Shown here in pieces: positions 10,550 to 22,085 of a DNA stretch of 64,000 bases. Position numbers and translations under genes: made by a program. Source of the DNA: Prorocentrum cordatum. Taxonomy: Eukaryota > Sar > Dinophyceae > Prorocentrales > Prorocentraceae. Location of the stretch: the NCBI GenBank assembly GCA_963575745.1, contig CAUYUJ010022506.1:52501-116500 (forward strand), written 5' to 3'. Under the pieces are notes generated by a model. The model made no database searches and was not told the origin of the DNA. It worked only from the letters and a program-made list of their open reading frames with translations. The stretch's first letter is position 1. Every line of letters starts with the position of its first letter.

Positions 10550-12095
10550 GCAGTCAAAGCCTCAGCCTCAGCCTGTCTCAGCCTCAGCCTCAGCCTGCCT
10601 CAGCCTCAGCTTGCCTCAGCCTCAGCCTCAGCCTGCTTCAGCCTCAGCATCAGTCTGCCTTCAGCCTCGGCCTCAGCCTCAGCCTGCCTCAGCCTCAGCC
10701 TGCATCAGCCTCAGCCTCAGCCTCAGCCTGCCTCAGCATCAGCCTGCCTCAGCCTCAGCCTCAGCCTGCCTCAGCCTCAGCCTCAGCCTGCTTCAGCCTC
10801 AGCCTCAGTCTGCCTTCAGCCTCGGCCTCAGCCTCAGCCTGCCTCAGCCTCAGCCTGCATCAGCCTCAGCCTCAGCCTCAGCCTGCCTCAGGCCTGCAGC
10901 CTCAGCCTCAGCCTGCCTCAGCCTCAGCCTCAGTCTGCTTCAGCCTCAGCCTCAGTCTGCCTCAGCCTCGGCCTCAGCCTCAGCCTGCCTCAGCCTCAGC
11001 CTGCAGCCTCAGCCTCAGCCTCAGCCTCAGCCTCAGCCTCAGCCTCAGCCTGCCTCAGCCTCAGCCTCAGCCTCAGCCTGCTTCAGCCTCAGCCTCAGTC
11101 TGCCTTCAGCCTCGGCCTCAGCCTCAGCCTGCCTCAGCCTCAGCCTGCATCAGCCTCAGCCTCAGCCTCAGCCTGCCTCAGCATCAGCCTGCCTCAGCCT
11201 CAGCCTCAGCCTGCCTCAGCCTCAGCCTCAGCCTGCTTCAGCCTCAGCCTCAGTCTGCCTTCAGCCTCGGCCTCAGCCTCAGCCTGCCTCAGCCTCAGCC
11301 TGCATCAGCCTCAGCCTCAGCCTCAGCCTCAGCCTCAGCATCAGCCTGCCTCAGCCTCAGCCTCAGCCTGCCTCAGCCTCAGCCTCAGCCTGCTTCAGCC
11401 TCAGCCTCAGTCTGCCTTCAGCCTCGGCCTCAGCCTCAGCCTGCCTCAGCCTCAGCCTGCATCAGCCTCAGCCTCAGCCTCAGCCTGCCTCAGCATCAGC
11501 CTGCCTCAGCCTCAGCCTCAGCCTCAGCCTGCCTCAGCCTCAGCCTCAGCCTGCTTCAGCCTCAGCCTCAGTCTGCCTTCAGCCTCGGCCTCAGCCTCAG
11601 CCTGCCTCAGCCTCAGCCTGCATCAGCCTCAGCCTCAGCCTCAGCCTGCCTCAGCATCAGCCTGCCTCAGCCTCAGCCTCAGCCTGCCTCAGCCTCAGCC
11701 TCAGCCTGCCTTCAGCCTCAGCCTCAGTCTGCCTTCAGCCTCGGCCTCAGCATCAGCCTGCCTCAGCCTCAGCCTGCATCAGCCTCAGCCTCAGCCTCAG
11801 CCTCAGCCTCAGCCTCAGCATCAGCCTGCCTCAGCCTCAGCCTCAGCCTGCCTCAGCCTCAGCCTCAGCCTGCAGCCTCAGCTCAGTCAGCCTCGGCCTC
11901 AGCCTCAGCCTCAGCCTGCATCAGCCTCAGCCTCAGCCTCAGCCTGCAGCCTCAGCCTCAGCCTCAGCCTCAGCCTGCCTCAGCCTCAGCCTCAGCCTGC
12001 TTCAGCCTAAGCCTCAGTCTGCCTTCAGCCTCGGCCTCAGCCTCAGCCTGCCTCAGCCTCAGCCTGCCTCAGCCTCAGCATCAGCCTGCCTCAGC
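10550..12095. repeat. CCTCAG hexamer satellite with higher-order structure
   Basis: About 1.5 kb of CAGCCT hexamers with regularly placed variants (CTGCCT, CTGCTT, CATCAG, CTGCCTTCAGCCTCGG). The variants recur in the same order at about 10.6, 10.8, 11.1, 11.25, 11.4, 11.57 and 11.73 kb, giving a higher-order period of about 150-320 bases. Open frames (Ala-Ser, Pro-Gln, Leu-Ser) are repeat translations. Confidence 0.95.
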
Positions 12096-12515
12096 ATTCA
12101 AAATGTGGCCCGGGAATGGAATTCTGGGAACTCGAAGAACACGAAATGGCCTACAGTTGGCTCCGGGCATTCAAAACCATGCCCAGGAATTGAGTTCTGG
12201 GAAGTCGAAGACCACGAAGTGGCCTACAGTTGGCTCCGGGCATTCAAAATGTGGCCCGGGAATGGAGTTCTGGGAACTCGAAAAGCACGAAGTGGCCTAC
12301 AGTTGGCTCTGGGCATTCAAAATGTGGCCCGGGAATGGAGTTCTGGGAAGAGCACGAAGTGGCCTCTAGTTGGCTCCGGGCATTCAGAATGTGGCCCAGG
12401 AATGGAGTTCTGGGAACTCGAAGAGCACGAAGTGGCCTCTAGTTGGCTCCGGGCAATCAGAATGTGGCCCGGGAATGGAGTTCTGGGACCTCGAAGACCA
12501 CGAAGTGTGTAACTG
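12096..12515. repeat. ~70-bp tandem repeat, six copies
   Basis: Unit begins GGCATTCAAAATGTGGCCC, continues GGAATGGAGTTCTGGGAA and ends GTGGCCTACAGTTGGCTCC. Copies begin near 12091, 12164, 12238, 12314, 12379 and 12452. It abuts the CCTCAG satellite directly. Confidence 0.9.
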
Positions 12516-12800
12516 TTGGCTAAAAAAAGAATCCCCGGCATCTCCCCGGATCCCGCCCAGACCCCCTGGGGCGTCATGATGCTCTCTTTTGACCCTACTA
12601 GAAACCTATCAGTCTTCGCTGTTAGGTAATAACTGAATGCTCGGGCAGCTGGAATCAGGCCAGGCCCAGCTGCAACCAGGCCTAGCTAAACTATAGGCTG
12701 AACTAAGATAGCTCGAACTAAAATAGACCTAGCTAACACAGGCCGAACAAAAAAAGGCCCACCTAAAATAGGCACAACGAAAAGCGAGGGAGGAGGGACG
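12516..12800. other. Unassigned spacer
   Basis: AT-richer spacer with short AGGCCNAGCTAAA-type phrases (12660-12780). No gene recognised. Confidence 0.5.
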
Positions 12801-12817
12801 GGGAGGAGGAGGAGTGA

Positions 12818-12950
12818 TCAGCGGAGGAGGAGGAGGAGGAGGAGGAGGAGGAGGAGGAGGAGGAGGAGGAGGAGGAGGAGGAGGGAGGAGGAGGGAGGAG
12901 GGAAGGGAGGAGGAGGGAGGAGGAGGAAGGAGGAGAGGGAGGAGGGAGGA
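12818..12950. repeat. GGA trinucleotide microsatellite
   Basis: GGAGGA repeat with occasional GGGA. Confidence 0.95.
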
Positions 12951-13056
12951 CCCCCGGAAGCGCGAAAACGCCCGCCTGGGATGGGGGGACCCCCGGAGGC
13001 CCGACAACCCACGCGAAAACTCCTGCCCGGGGGAGCCCCCACGAGGCCACACACAC

Positions 13057-13425
13057 ACTCCTCCTCCTCCTCCTCCTCCTCCTCCTCCTCCTCCTCCTCC
13101 TCCTCCTCCTCCTCCCTCCTCCTCCTCTCCTCCCTCCTCGTCCTCCCCCCCCCCTCCCCCCCTCCCCCTCCCCCCTCCCCCTCCCCTCCCCTCCTCCCTC
13201 CCCCTCCTCCTCCTCCCTCCCCTCCTCCTCCTCCTCCTCCTCCTCCTCCTCCTCCCTCCTCCTCCTCCTCCTCCTCCTCCTCCTCCTCCCCTCCTCCTCC
13301 TCCTCCTCCTCCTCCTCCCCTTCCCGCTTCCTCCGCTTCCTCCGCCTCCCCTCCTCCTCCTCTCTCCTCCTCCTCCTCCTCCTCCTCCTCCTCCTCCTCC
13401 TCCTCCTCCTCCTCCTCCTCACGAA
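13057..13425. repeat. TCC trinucleotide microsatellite
   Basis: TCC/CTC repeat with a C-run zone in the middle (13145-13200). With the GGA tract at 12818-12950 it forms a potential large inverted repeat around a 105-base spacer. Confidence 0.95.
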
Positions 13426-13690
13426 GACTCCCTCCCCAGGGAGGCCCCCTGGAGGCCCGACGCCACGCGAAGATTCTCCACCAGGGCAGAAACGAATACG
13501 TCTGCTGCATTTGGACATGTGCTCGGGGGTCGTTTCTCTGCCCCCCCGCCGTTTCCTGAAAACCCGCCGGCCCCTTGGAGCCACGGCGAGTGAGATGCAT
13601 CCCCCTCCCCAAACCCCTCCCCCAGGGGCCTCTTCCGGCCAGTTTGGGGAGGAAGCGGGGGGGGGGGGGGGGGGGAAATCCATCCTCCGC
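13426..13690. other. Unassigned spacer with a 22-bp G run
   Basis: Includes the phrase GGCCCGACGCCACGCGAA and a run of about 22 G (13658-13675 and neighbours). No gene recognised. Confidence 0.5.
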
Positions 13691-14935
13691 ACACCTGGAG
13701 CCTCAGGAGGCCCCCAAAACTGGCCAAAGAGGTTCCAAAGGTTCCTGGAATGGTCCAGGAGAGCTACGAATCGACGAAAGATCGCCCCAAAATGCCGACG
13801 ATTGACTCCACACGGCTCCATAAGTGCCAAAGACGTTTGAAGCAACGTTACGAGGCGCCCCAAAGAGGCCCTCTAGAAGCAAAAATCGTCCCATATCCCG
13901 GGGAAAACGTACATTTTCACCACATTCGCCCATTCGGCTTCCACGCGGCGCAGAAAGGCCCACGAAGCTTCCAAGATCGACCCTCGCCAGCCCAGGAGGC
14001 TCCCAAAAAGGCTCCAAGACGGCGTCCGGGCGATCCACGAAGGCCCCAGAAACCATAGCAACGGCTTAGGAACCCGCGGGACGGTCCCAAGAGGGCTCCA
14101 AAACAGGGCAAGAGGGCCCCCAAAGGCTGTCTGGACGGCCCAGGCGGGGGACGACTCGGTCCAAACCGCCCAAGATCGCCGCCGGACGGCCCCATGGGTG
14201 TCCAAGACGTTTGAAAACGCGACCACGAGGCGCTCCAAGCAGGCCTCCAGAAGCAAAAACCGCCCCATTCCCATTCCTTAGGTAAAACGTACAGTTTCAC
14301 TACATTCGCTTCTTGGGCTTTCACGAGGCCTACAACGGCCCAGTAAACCTCCAAGATCGACCCCTGTCACCCGAAGAGGCTCCCAAGAAGGCTCCAAGAC
14401 GGCTTCCGGGCGATCCACGAAGGCTCCAGAAACCGTAGCAACGGCCCAAGAAAGCCGCAGGACGGTCCCAAGAGGGCTGCAAAACGGGCCACGAGGGCTC
14501 CCAAAGGCTGTCTGGACGGCCCACGCGGGGGACGACTCGGCCCAAACCGCCCAAGATTGCCTCCAAACAGCCCCATGGGCGTCCAAGACGTTTGCATACG
14601 CGACCACGAGGCGCTCAAAGCAGGCCTCCAAAAGCAAAAACAGTCCCATTCCCAAGGGAAAGCGTACAGTTTCAGCATATTCGCTTCTTGGGTTTCCGCG
14701 AGGCTCACAACGGCCCAGTAGACCTCCAAGATCGACCTCTGGCACGCCAAGAGGCTCTCCAAAAGGCTCCACGACGGCCTCAGGGCGCCCCACGAAGGCC
14801 CCAGAAAGCATAGCAACGGCCCGGGGGAACGGCAGGACGGTCCTAAGAGGGCTCCAAAACGTGTCTACAGGGGCCCTTACAGGCTGTCTGGACAGGCCAT
14901 GCGGGGGACGATTGCTGCCGCGCCAAGGGGTCGGC
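13690..14935. repeat. ~378-bp tandem repeat, about three copies
   Basis: Landmark AAACGTACAGTTTCACTACATTCGC recurs (with changes) at about 13903, 14283 and 14661, spaced 380 and 378 bases. Each unit also holds CCAAGATCGACC, AGGCTCCCAAAAAGGCTCC, GGCTGTCTGGACGGCC and CCCATGGGCGTCCAAGACGT. No indication of coding. Confidence 0.9.
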
Positions 14936-14974
14936 GGTGTGGCGTAAGCCAATGAATCAAGCGCTGGACCCGAA

Positions 14975-15580
14975 GCCGCGAATCCTCGTAAGTTACATTG
15001 CGTCTGCGCGCCCAAGGCCGCGATCCCTCGTAATTTACACAGGACTCGCGCTCGCAAGGCCACAATCTCTCGTAAGTTACGCTGGGTTCGCGCTCACGGG
15101 GCCGCGATCCCTTGCCAATGATCCGGGATGCACGCTCCCAGGACCACGATCCATCGTAAGTTACGCTGGATGCACGCTCCCAGGGCCATGATTCCTTGTG
15201 AACGAAGCGGGTTTCGCGCTCCCAGTGCCAAGACCCCTCGAAAATTGAGCTGGAGTCGCGCTGCCAGGGCCAAGATCCTTTCTAAATTACGCGGGATGCA
15301 CGCTCCCAGGGCCACAATCCCTCGCAAATTACGCGGAATTCGCGCTCCCGGTGCCGAGCGCCCTCGTGAACTACGCTGGATTCACGATCCCAGGGAGCAG
15401 ATCCTTCGTCAATCACGGGGGATTCACGCTCCCAGGGCCACGATGCCTAGTAAATTACGCGTCGTCCGCAATCCCTCGTGAATTACTCTGCGGCCGCGCT
15501 CCCAGGGCCACGATCCCTGGCAAATTACGCTGCGTCCGCACTCCCAGGGCCCCCTGGGGCATCCTTGGACGCCCAGGTTC
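14975..15580. repeat. 36-bp 'CTCCCAGGGCCACGATCCC' tandem array, array 1
   Basis: About 16 diverged copies of a unit running CGCTCCCAGGGCCACGATCC then CTCGTAAATTACGCTGG. The same unit recurs at 17.71-17.94, 19.53-19.58 and 24.88-24.96 kb. Confidence 0.9.
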
Positions 15581-15589
15581 CCGGAAGTC

Positions 15590-15840
15590 TCAAAAACAAG
15601 CGTTTCGCTCGAGACATCCTCAACAAATTCTGCAAAACAAGCGCTTCGCTCGAGACATCCGCAACAAACGAAAAGTCCCAGTTTACCCTGATTTTTATCC
15701 AGCGGAACATCGAAAACCTGCGTTTTGCTCAAGACGTCCTCAAACATATTCCGCCGGCCCACCTCGACCTCGTTTTCAATCGAGAATAATTCCAACGGCC
15801 CACCTCGAATCGATTCCGGGGGTAAACAGCTAAACGATAA
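15590..15840. repeat. 'GCGTTTCGCTCGAGACATCCTC' family units
   Basis: Three units of the CGAGACATCC family followed by the related ACCTCGTTTTCAATCGAGAATAATTCC block. Larger arrays of the same family are at 23.79-24.70 kb and 59.0-59.27 kb. Confidence 0.75.
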
Positions 15841-15857
15841 CCCTCGGGCGGGACTTA

Positions 15858-16002
15858 ATGGGGGGGTCATAAACGGGGGGATCAGAAAAGGTCCCCTTTC
15901 GTGACCCTTTCGGGCCCCTCCAGAGCCCCAGGGGGCTCGTTTAGGTACCGTTTGGGTACCTTTTCGAACCACCCTCGCCACCCCCCCATTTATGACCCCT
16001 CC
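15858..16002. repeat. Short inverted repeat around a palindromic core
   Basis: AATGGGGGGGTCATAAACGG at 15858-15877 is matched by its imperfect inverse, ending CCCCTCCATT, at about 15982-16002. Between them GGGTACC/GGTACCG phrases add further dyad symmetry. Confidence 0.65.
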
Positions 16003-16500
16003 ATTACGCAGCGCCCAAAACCCTGAGCCCATGCCCTTTTCCGGGAAAAACTCCCGCCCGAGAATGCCTCGAAGAGTCCACTCAAAGATTGAGGCCCCCG
16101 CTCGCGGCTTCCCAAAGATGGATTTGAAAAGGTGTGAGCGAGTGCGACACTTACTCCAAATCTCATAATAAAGGGGGGGGGTCAAAAAAGTGTTTGACAG
16201 CCCGGAGTAGACCCCCCCCCCAGACAGGCAACAAAGGGTCCAAAATCGAGACCCCCCCACAATTGTGTTTGACGAAGCCCGTTAGACCCCCCAAAAGCAG
16301 ACCCCCCCCCCATTGTTATGAGATCCGGAGTAGCATGGTGTAGTGATGATGATGTGGTCATGGCGAATGTGAAAACATGGTGTGATGATGATGTTGGCGA
16401 CCGATGGTAATGATCGGATGGTGGTAGTGACGAGCAGAGAAGCCGCCTCTCGATAGTAGTACAAAAATGATGGTGACGATGAAGATGGTGGTGACGATGA
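16003..16500. other. Unassigned spacer with C/G runs
   Basis: Contains two related phrases with GTGTTTGACGAAGCCCGTTAGACCCCCC and a GATGATGGTGACGATG microsatellite-like end (16330-16500). No gene recognised. Confidence 0.5.
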
Positions 16501-16502
16501 TA

Positions 16503-16676
16503 ATGTGTGTGTCTGTGTTTGTGTGTGGTGTGTGGTGTGTGGTGTGTGGTGTATGGTGTGTGGTGTGTCTGTGTGTGGTGTGTGGTGTGTGGTGTGTGTG
16601 GTGTGTGGTGTGTGTGTGGTGTCTGTGTGTGTGTGTTTGTGTGTGTGCTTGCGTGTGGTGTGTGTGTGTGTGTTTC
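16503..16676. repeat. TG/TGTGTGGTG microsatellite
   Basis: GTGTGTGGTGTGTGG variants for about 170 bases. Confidence 0.95.
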
Positions 16677-16832
16677 TTTTCTTCCCCCCTCGCATGCGAG
16701 ACAATTCGCAACGCTGTAGCCCGGGTTGCTCGACGCGCGAGCGGATCGCCTCCGCCGCGCCGCGACGGAAGGTGTGTGTGTGTGCGTGTGTTCCACTACT
16801 GTTGGTTCCTGCGCGGAGTGCTCAACAAAAAA

Positions 16833-17658
16833 CATGATCGACCCACGAACCCTGAAAAGAATGTAGAAATGTAAAGCATGGCAACGTTTCAAAGACACCT
16901 GATTGGGCGACGGGCAAATGCAATGCTGAATGTATCGATCTTGATGTACCGTGCCGAGGGCTGTGCTGTGCTGCGCCGTGCTGAATTGCGATGTGCCATG
17001 GCGCGATTGTGCTCTATAGCGTTGTGGATCGAGTCCTCCTTTGCATCCGAGTCCTGACCGAACTGATCTGGATCTTAAGCTCGAGCTGCCTGAGCACATA
17101 GTAGCTGCCCCAGAGCTCATTGACAAGGGGACATGCCAGGAGGACGCGCCGCGGAACGTCCCACGGGACGCGCCAGGCGACGTGCTAAGGGACGCGCCAT
17201 GGGGACGCACCGCGGGACTTGCCAAGGGAACGCGCTACGGAACGTGCCAATGGACGTGCCACGGGACGTGCCAGGGGACGCGCCGCGCGACGTGTCAGGG
17301 GGGAATCGCCACGGGACGCGCCACGGAACGTGCCAAGGAACGTGCCAGGTTGCAATGCTGAAGGTATCGATCTTGATGAACCGTGTCGCGAATTGCGATG
17401 TGTCATGCCAAGATTGTGCCCTATAGTGTTGTGGATCGAGTCCTCCTTTGCATCCGAGTCCTGACCGAACTGATCTGGATCTTAAGCTCGAGCTGCCTGA
17501 GCACATAGTAGCTGCCCCAGAGCTAATTGACAGTGGGACATGCCAGGAGGACGCGCCGCGGAACGTCCCACGGGACGCGCCAGGCGACGTGCCTTGGGAC
17601 GTGCCATGGGGACGCACCGCGGGACTTGCCAAGGGGACGCGCTACGGAACGTGCTGGG
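16833..17658. repeat. Dispersed ~0.8-kb family, copy 1 (two sub-copies)
   Basis: Starts ATGATCGACCCACGAACCC, then GACACCTGATTGGGCGACGG, ATCGATCTTGATG, TGGATCGAGTCCTCCTTTGC, GCCCCAGAGCT and an array of GGACGTGCCAAGGGAACGCG. The internal segment from ATCGATCTTGATG to ACGCGCCAGGCGACGTG appears twice (about 16938 and 17366). It ends ACGTGCTGGGGGCAAGCG, where the CGAGACATCC family begins. Confidence 0.85.
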
Positions 17659-17990
17659 GGCAAGCGTTTCGCTCGAGACATCCTGGCCAAATCCTCATGC
17701 TAGACATCCGCAGTGTCCACGCTCCCAGGGCCGCGCTCCCTCGTGAATGACGCAGTGTCCACGCTCCCAGGGCCACGATCCCTCGTGAATTACGCTGGGT
17801 TCGCGCCTCCAGAGCCAGGATCCCTCGTCAATTACGCTGCGTCCGCGCACCCAGGGCCAGGATCCTTAGCAAATTACACGGCATCTGCGCTCCCAGGCCC
17901 ACGATCCTTAGTAAATAGCGGTCCGACCGCAATCCCAGAACCACCTGGGTACCCTGGAGCGCCCAAGCCTTTCAAGCGCTGCAAAAAAAG
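17659..17990. repeat. CGAGACATCC unit plus 36-bp array 2
   Basis: One CGAGACATCC unit followed by about six 36-bp CTCCCAGGGCCACGATCC units ending in CAATCCCAGAACCACCTGGG. Confidence 0.8.
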
Positions 17991-18480
17991 CGTTTCGCCC
18001 GAGACATCCTCATAGATTCGGCACGCAGGGTGCGCAATCCTCGAGCGGCCACGCAGAAAGCCAACCTTCCTTCTACAAAACAAGCGCGGGACTCGAGACA
18101 TCCTCGAAATTCCTGCGCGCGGAACGCGCCATCCTCGAGCGGGCACTCAAATTGTCAACTTTTTATAATTTTTCGTGTCCCAGTCGGGGCTCCATACCTC
18201 GTTATTTCATATGGATTCTGCGCAAAGAGCTCCGCACCCTCTTTTTTATAAGGGAAAGCGGGGGTCCGCGGACACCATTAGGGAATGAGGATCCGAGATG
18301 AGGGGCACACTTTCCTCGAGGGGGCACGCGCGAAACGCATTTGTTCCACGCCGAATGGAACTTTACCTCGTTATTTATCGCAAATTAATCCGCCGGCCCA
18401 CCCCCAACATGGCACCCGGGACATGTTACCACACTAAAAGAGAACCCTGGGCCCGAGCCCTTTCCGGGAGCTAGAAGCCC
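17991..18480. other. Unassigned repeat-derived spacer
   Basis: Contains GCGTTTCGCCCGAGACATCC, ACCTCGTTATTTATCG and CTAAAAGAGAACCCTGGGC phrases that recur at 20.0-20.3, 24.7 and 61.8 kb. No gene recognised. Confidence 0.6.
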
Positions 18481-18495
18481 ATTCAGGACGTGGAC

Positions 18496-19356
18496 AAAAC
18501 ATGATCGAACCACGAACCCGGAAAGGAATATAGAACTGTAACACATGGCAGCGTTTTCAAAGACACCTGATTGGGTGACGGGCAAATGCAATGCTGAAGG
18601 TATCGATCTTGATGTACCCTGCCGAGGGCTGTGCTGTGCTGCGCCGTGCTGAATTGCGATGTGCCATGGCGCGATTGTGCTCTATAGCGTCGTGGATCGA
18701 GTCCTTCTTTGCATCCGAGTTCTGATTGAATTGATCTGGATCTTAAGCGCGAGCTGCCTGAACACATAGTAGCTGCTCTAGAGTTAATGGACAGGGGAAT
18801 ATGCCAGGAGGACGCGACGCGAAACGTCCCAAGGGATGCGCCAGGCGAGGTGCCAGGGGACGTGCCATGGGGTCGCACCGCGGGACGTGCCAATGGGACG
18901 CGCTACGGAACGTGCCAATGGATGTGCCACGGGATGTGCCAGGTGACGTGCCACGCGACGTGCCAGGGGGACTCGCCAAGGGACGCGCCACGGAACGTGC
19001 CAAAGAACGTGCCAAGTTGCAATGCTAAATGTATCGATCTTGATGTACCGTGCCGAAATGTGTGATGTGTTGCGCCGTGCTGAACTGCGATGTGCCACGT
19101 GACAATTGTGCTCTGTAGCGTTGTGGATCGAGTCCTCCTTTACATCGGAGTCCTGACCGAACTGATCTGGATCTTAAGCTCGAGCTGCCTGAACACATAG
19201 TAGCTGCCCCAGAGCTAATTGACAGGGGGACATGCCAGGAGGACGCGACGCGGAACGTTTCAAGGGAGGGGCCAAGCGACGTGCCAAGGGATGCGCCATG
19301 GGGACGCACCGCGGGACGTGCCAAAGGGACGCGCTACGGAACGTGCTGGGGGCAAT
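18496..19356. repeat. Dispersed ~0.8-kb family, copy 2 (two sub-copies)
   Basis: Same order of landmarks as at 16.83-17.66 kb. Sub-copies begin near 18597 and 19028. Confidence 0.85.
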
Positions 19357-19660
19357 CGTTTCGCTCGAAACATCCTGTCAAAATCTTCAGAATTCCTGCG
19401 CGCGGGACGCGGCACGCGCGAGACATCCTCTGAAGTCTGCCCCCCCACGAGGCCCCCGCTCGAAACATCCCCCAATTTTGCAAAACCAGCGTTTCGCTCG
19501 GGACATCGTCAACAAATTATGAAAATTACACTACACCCGCGCTCCCAGGGCCACGATCCCTCGTAAATTACGCTTCCTCGTAAGGGCTCCTGGGCCCTCC
19601 TTGGGCCCCCTGGTGCCTCTTGGAGCCTCCTGGGTCCTTCTGGGCCCTCCTGGACTTGCC
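19357..19660. repeat. CGAGACATCC units, 36-bp unit and CCTGGGCCCTCCTGG run
   Basis: Same succession as at 24.6-25.17 kb: CGAGACATCC units, then CGCTCCCAGGGCCACGATCC, then a CTCCTGGGCCCTCCTTGGGC tract. Confidence 0.75.
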
Positions 19661-19966
19661 ACATTTCTGAAATTCGGTACCACCCCTCACGCAGGTCGGC
19701 GGGGTCAGGATCCGAAAACACAGGGGATTTGCCACATTTCTGGAATTCCGTGCCACCCCTCACGCAGATCGGCGGGGTCAGGGTCCAAAAACAAAGGGGA
19801 TTTGCCACATTTCTGGAATTCCGCGCCACCCCTCACGCAGATCGGCGGGGTCAGGGTCCAAAAACACAGAGGATTTGACACATTTCTGACATTCCGTGCC
19901 ACACCTCACGCAGATCGGCGGGGTCAGGGTCAAAAAACACATGGGATTTCTGCTATTTCCGAACTT
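19661..19966. repeat. 73-bp tandem repeat, array 1 (about four copies)
   Basis: Unit: TTGCCACATTTCTGGAATTC, CGCCACCCCTCACGCAGATC, GGCGGGGTCAGGGTCCAAAA, ACACAGGGGA. The final copy varies to GACACATTTCTGACATTC. Array 2 at 25.18-25.64 kb ends with the same variant copy and the same flank, so the two arrays are duplicates of one locus. Confidence 0.95.
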
Positions 19967-20602
19967 ATGCAACTTCAAAAATCCAAAACTCCGTTCCCAG
20001 CGCCGTTCCGGAGGCCGCGGTACCTCGTTATTTATCGAGCGAACGCGTTTACCTTGTTTTTTATCGTTGAAAGTCGATGTCGGAAAAAAGTGGACTTCAC
20101 CTGTGAAATATCGAGGTTTCCTTAAAGGCAGTAAAATTCCAAGAGCACGATCTGCGTGAGGGGTGGCGAAACATGGCCTTCGTCCTCACAATTGAAATCC
20201 GCTGGCCCCCTTCGACCTCGTAATTTATCGCACAAGAATTCTGCCGGCCCCCTTCAAGTAAAAACCGGGGGGTAAACCATCTAAAAGAGAACCCTGGGCT
20301 CGAGCCCTTTCTGGGAAAAAACTCTGGAACCATCCGAATGCTGACATGTTTGCGCACGGGCCAGGCGGGCGGTGCCCCAATACAGCGAAGTGCGGTTGAG
20401 GTCCACGGGCAGCATCTCCTGTCGGCGGGTATTGGGGACATGTCGTCGCGCGCTCGTCGGACCCCCCACTTGGACGGGGCTGGGACGAGGATAAATCCGT
20501 TCCAGAGCGTTCAAGAACGCTCTCAGAGAGTTCGGGAACGCTCTGAGAAGGCCGCGGCGACCGAGACATCCCCCAAAGCCGCGGGATCTCAGAGATTCTG
20601 GA
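19967..20602. other. Duplicated flank of the 73-bp array, then unassigned
   Basis: 19967-20190 is nearly identical to 25640-25865 (GGATTTCTGCTATTTCCG through CACGATCTGCGTGAGGGG). From 20330 the sequence is unique; no gene recognised. Confidence 0.75.
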
Positions 20603-21705
20603 CTTATCCGTACCCGATCTTATCCTCGTCCTGGCTTCGTCTTACTTCCGCCATTGCCACCCTTGGGGGCCTCTGGGGTCGCGCGGTCGCCAAATCCATG
20701 GATCGGGAAAGGTGCCCTCCCCAAAATGCGGCTGGTGCCGCCTCGTTCGGCGGCGGAAATCAACGATTTCCCGTGGAAACGGGACCCGTCGCTAATCCAC
20801 GCCCCCTTGATCCATGTTTGCGATCGCCTGAACTTATCCGTACCCGATCTTATCCTCGTCCTGGCTTCGTCTTACTTCCGCCATTGCCACCACCCCTTGG
20901 GGGCCTCTGGGGTCGCGCGGTCGCCAAATCCATGGATCGGGGAAGGTGCCCTCCCCAAAATGCTGCTGGTGCCGCCTCGTTCGGCGGCGGAAATCCGCGA
21001 TTTCCCGTGGAAACGGGACCCGTCGCTAATCCACGCCCCCTTGATCCATGTTTGCGATCGCCTCCACTTATCCGTACCGATTTTATCCTCGTCCTGGCTT
21101 CGTCTTACTTCCGCCATTGCCACCACCCCTTGGGGGCCTCTGGGGTCGCGCGGTCGCCAAATCCATGGATCGGGGAAGGTGCCCTCCCCAAAATGCGGCG
21201 GGCGCTGCCTCGTCCGGCGGCGGAAATCCGCGAGTTCCCGTGGAAACGGGACCCGTCGCTAATCCACGCCCCCTTGATCCATGTTTGCGATCGCCTCCAC
21301 TTATCCGTACTCGATTTTATCCTCGTCCTGGCTTCGTCTTACTTCCGCCATTGCCACCGCCCCTTGGGGGCCTCTGGGGTCGCGCGGTCGCCAAATCCAT
21401 GGATCGGGGAAGGTGCCCTCCCCAAAATGCGGCGGGCGCTGCCTCGTCCGGCGGCGGAAATCCGCGAGTTCCCGTGGAAACGGGACCCGTCGCTAATCCA
21501 CGCCCCCTTGATCCATGTTTGCGATCGCCTCCACTTATCCGTACTCGATTTTATCCTCGTCCTGGCTTCGTCTTACTTCCGCCATTGCCACCACCCCTTG
21601 GGGGCCTCTGGGGTCGCGCGGTCGCCAAATCCATGGATCGGGGAAGGTGCCCTCCCCAAAATGCGGCCGGTGTCGGCGGCGGAAATCCGCGATTTCCCAT
21701 GGAAA
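20603..21705. repeat. 234-bp tandem repeat, five copies
   Basis: Copies start at CTTATCCGTACC at about 20603, 20833, 21066, 21300 and 21534 (spacing 230, 233, 234, 234). Landmarks are CTCGTCCTGGCTTCGTCTTA, TCGCCAAATCCATGGATCGG and CGTGGAAACGGGACCCGTCG. Because 234 is a multiple of three, frames stay open through the array; the 582-residue plus-strand frame has no other sign of being a gene. Confidence 0.97.
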
Positions 21706-21860
21706 CAGAAGCCGAGAGGGCCCCAAGAGGCCCCCAAGAGGCCCCCAAGAGCCAAGAGGCCCCCAAGAGCCAAGAGGCCCCAAAAGACCCCCAAGAGGCC
21801 CCGAAGACGCCCCAGAAGGCCCCAAAAGGGCTTCCAAGAGGCCCCACGACGGCCCCGACG
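21706..21860. repeat. CCCCAAGAGGCC array
   Basis: Short array of the dispersed GGCCCCCAAGAG class directly following the 234-bp array. Confidence 0.85.
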
Positions 21861-22085
21861 ACACCCCCCGAGAGGCCACCCACGACATCCCAACGAGCAC
21901 CCTAGAGGCCTACGACCCACAACGTCTGGGCCTGGGTGTTGGTCTGACGGGTCCGTGGTCGCCGTCGCCTCTTCGTCGCCTCGTCATCGCCCGTCATCTG
22001 GGCCTGAGTGTTGGTCTGGCGGGTCCGTGGCCGTCTTCGTCGCCTCGTCGCCGCCCTGTCGCCGCCCTAGATTGCCCCGCATTTG
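21861..22085. other. Unassigned spacer
   Basis: Two copies of CTGGGCCTGNGTGTTGGTCT (about 21927 and 22000). No gene recognised. Confidence 0.5.

Noticed and set aside
10535-12512. 491- and 633-codon open frames with Pro-Gln, Ala-Ser and Leu-Ser repeats
   Set aside because: They translate the CCTCAG satellite; all three plus frames are open and interchange the same dipeptides.
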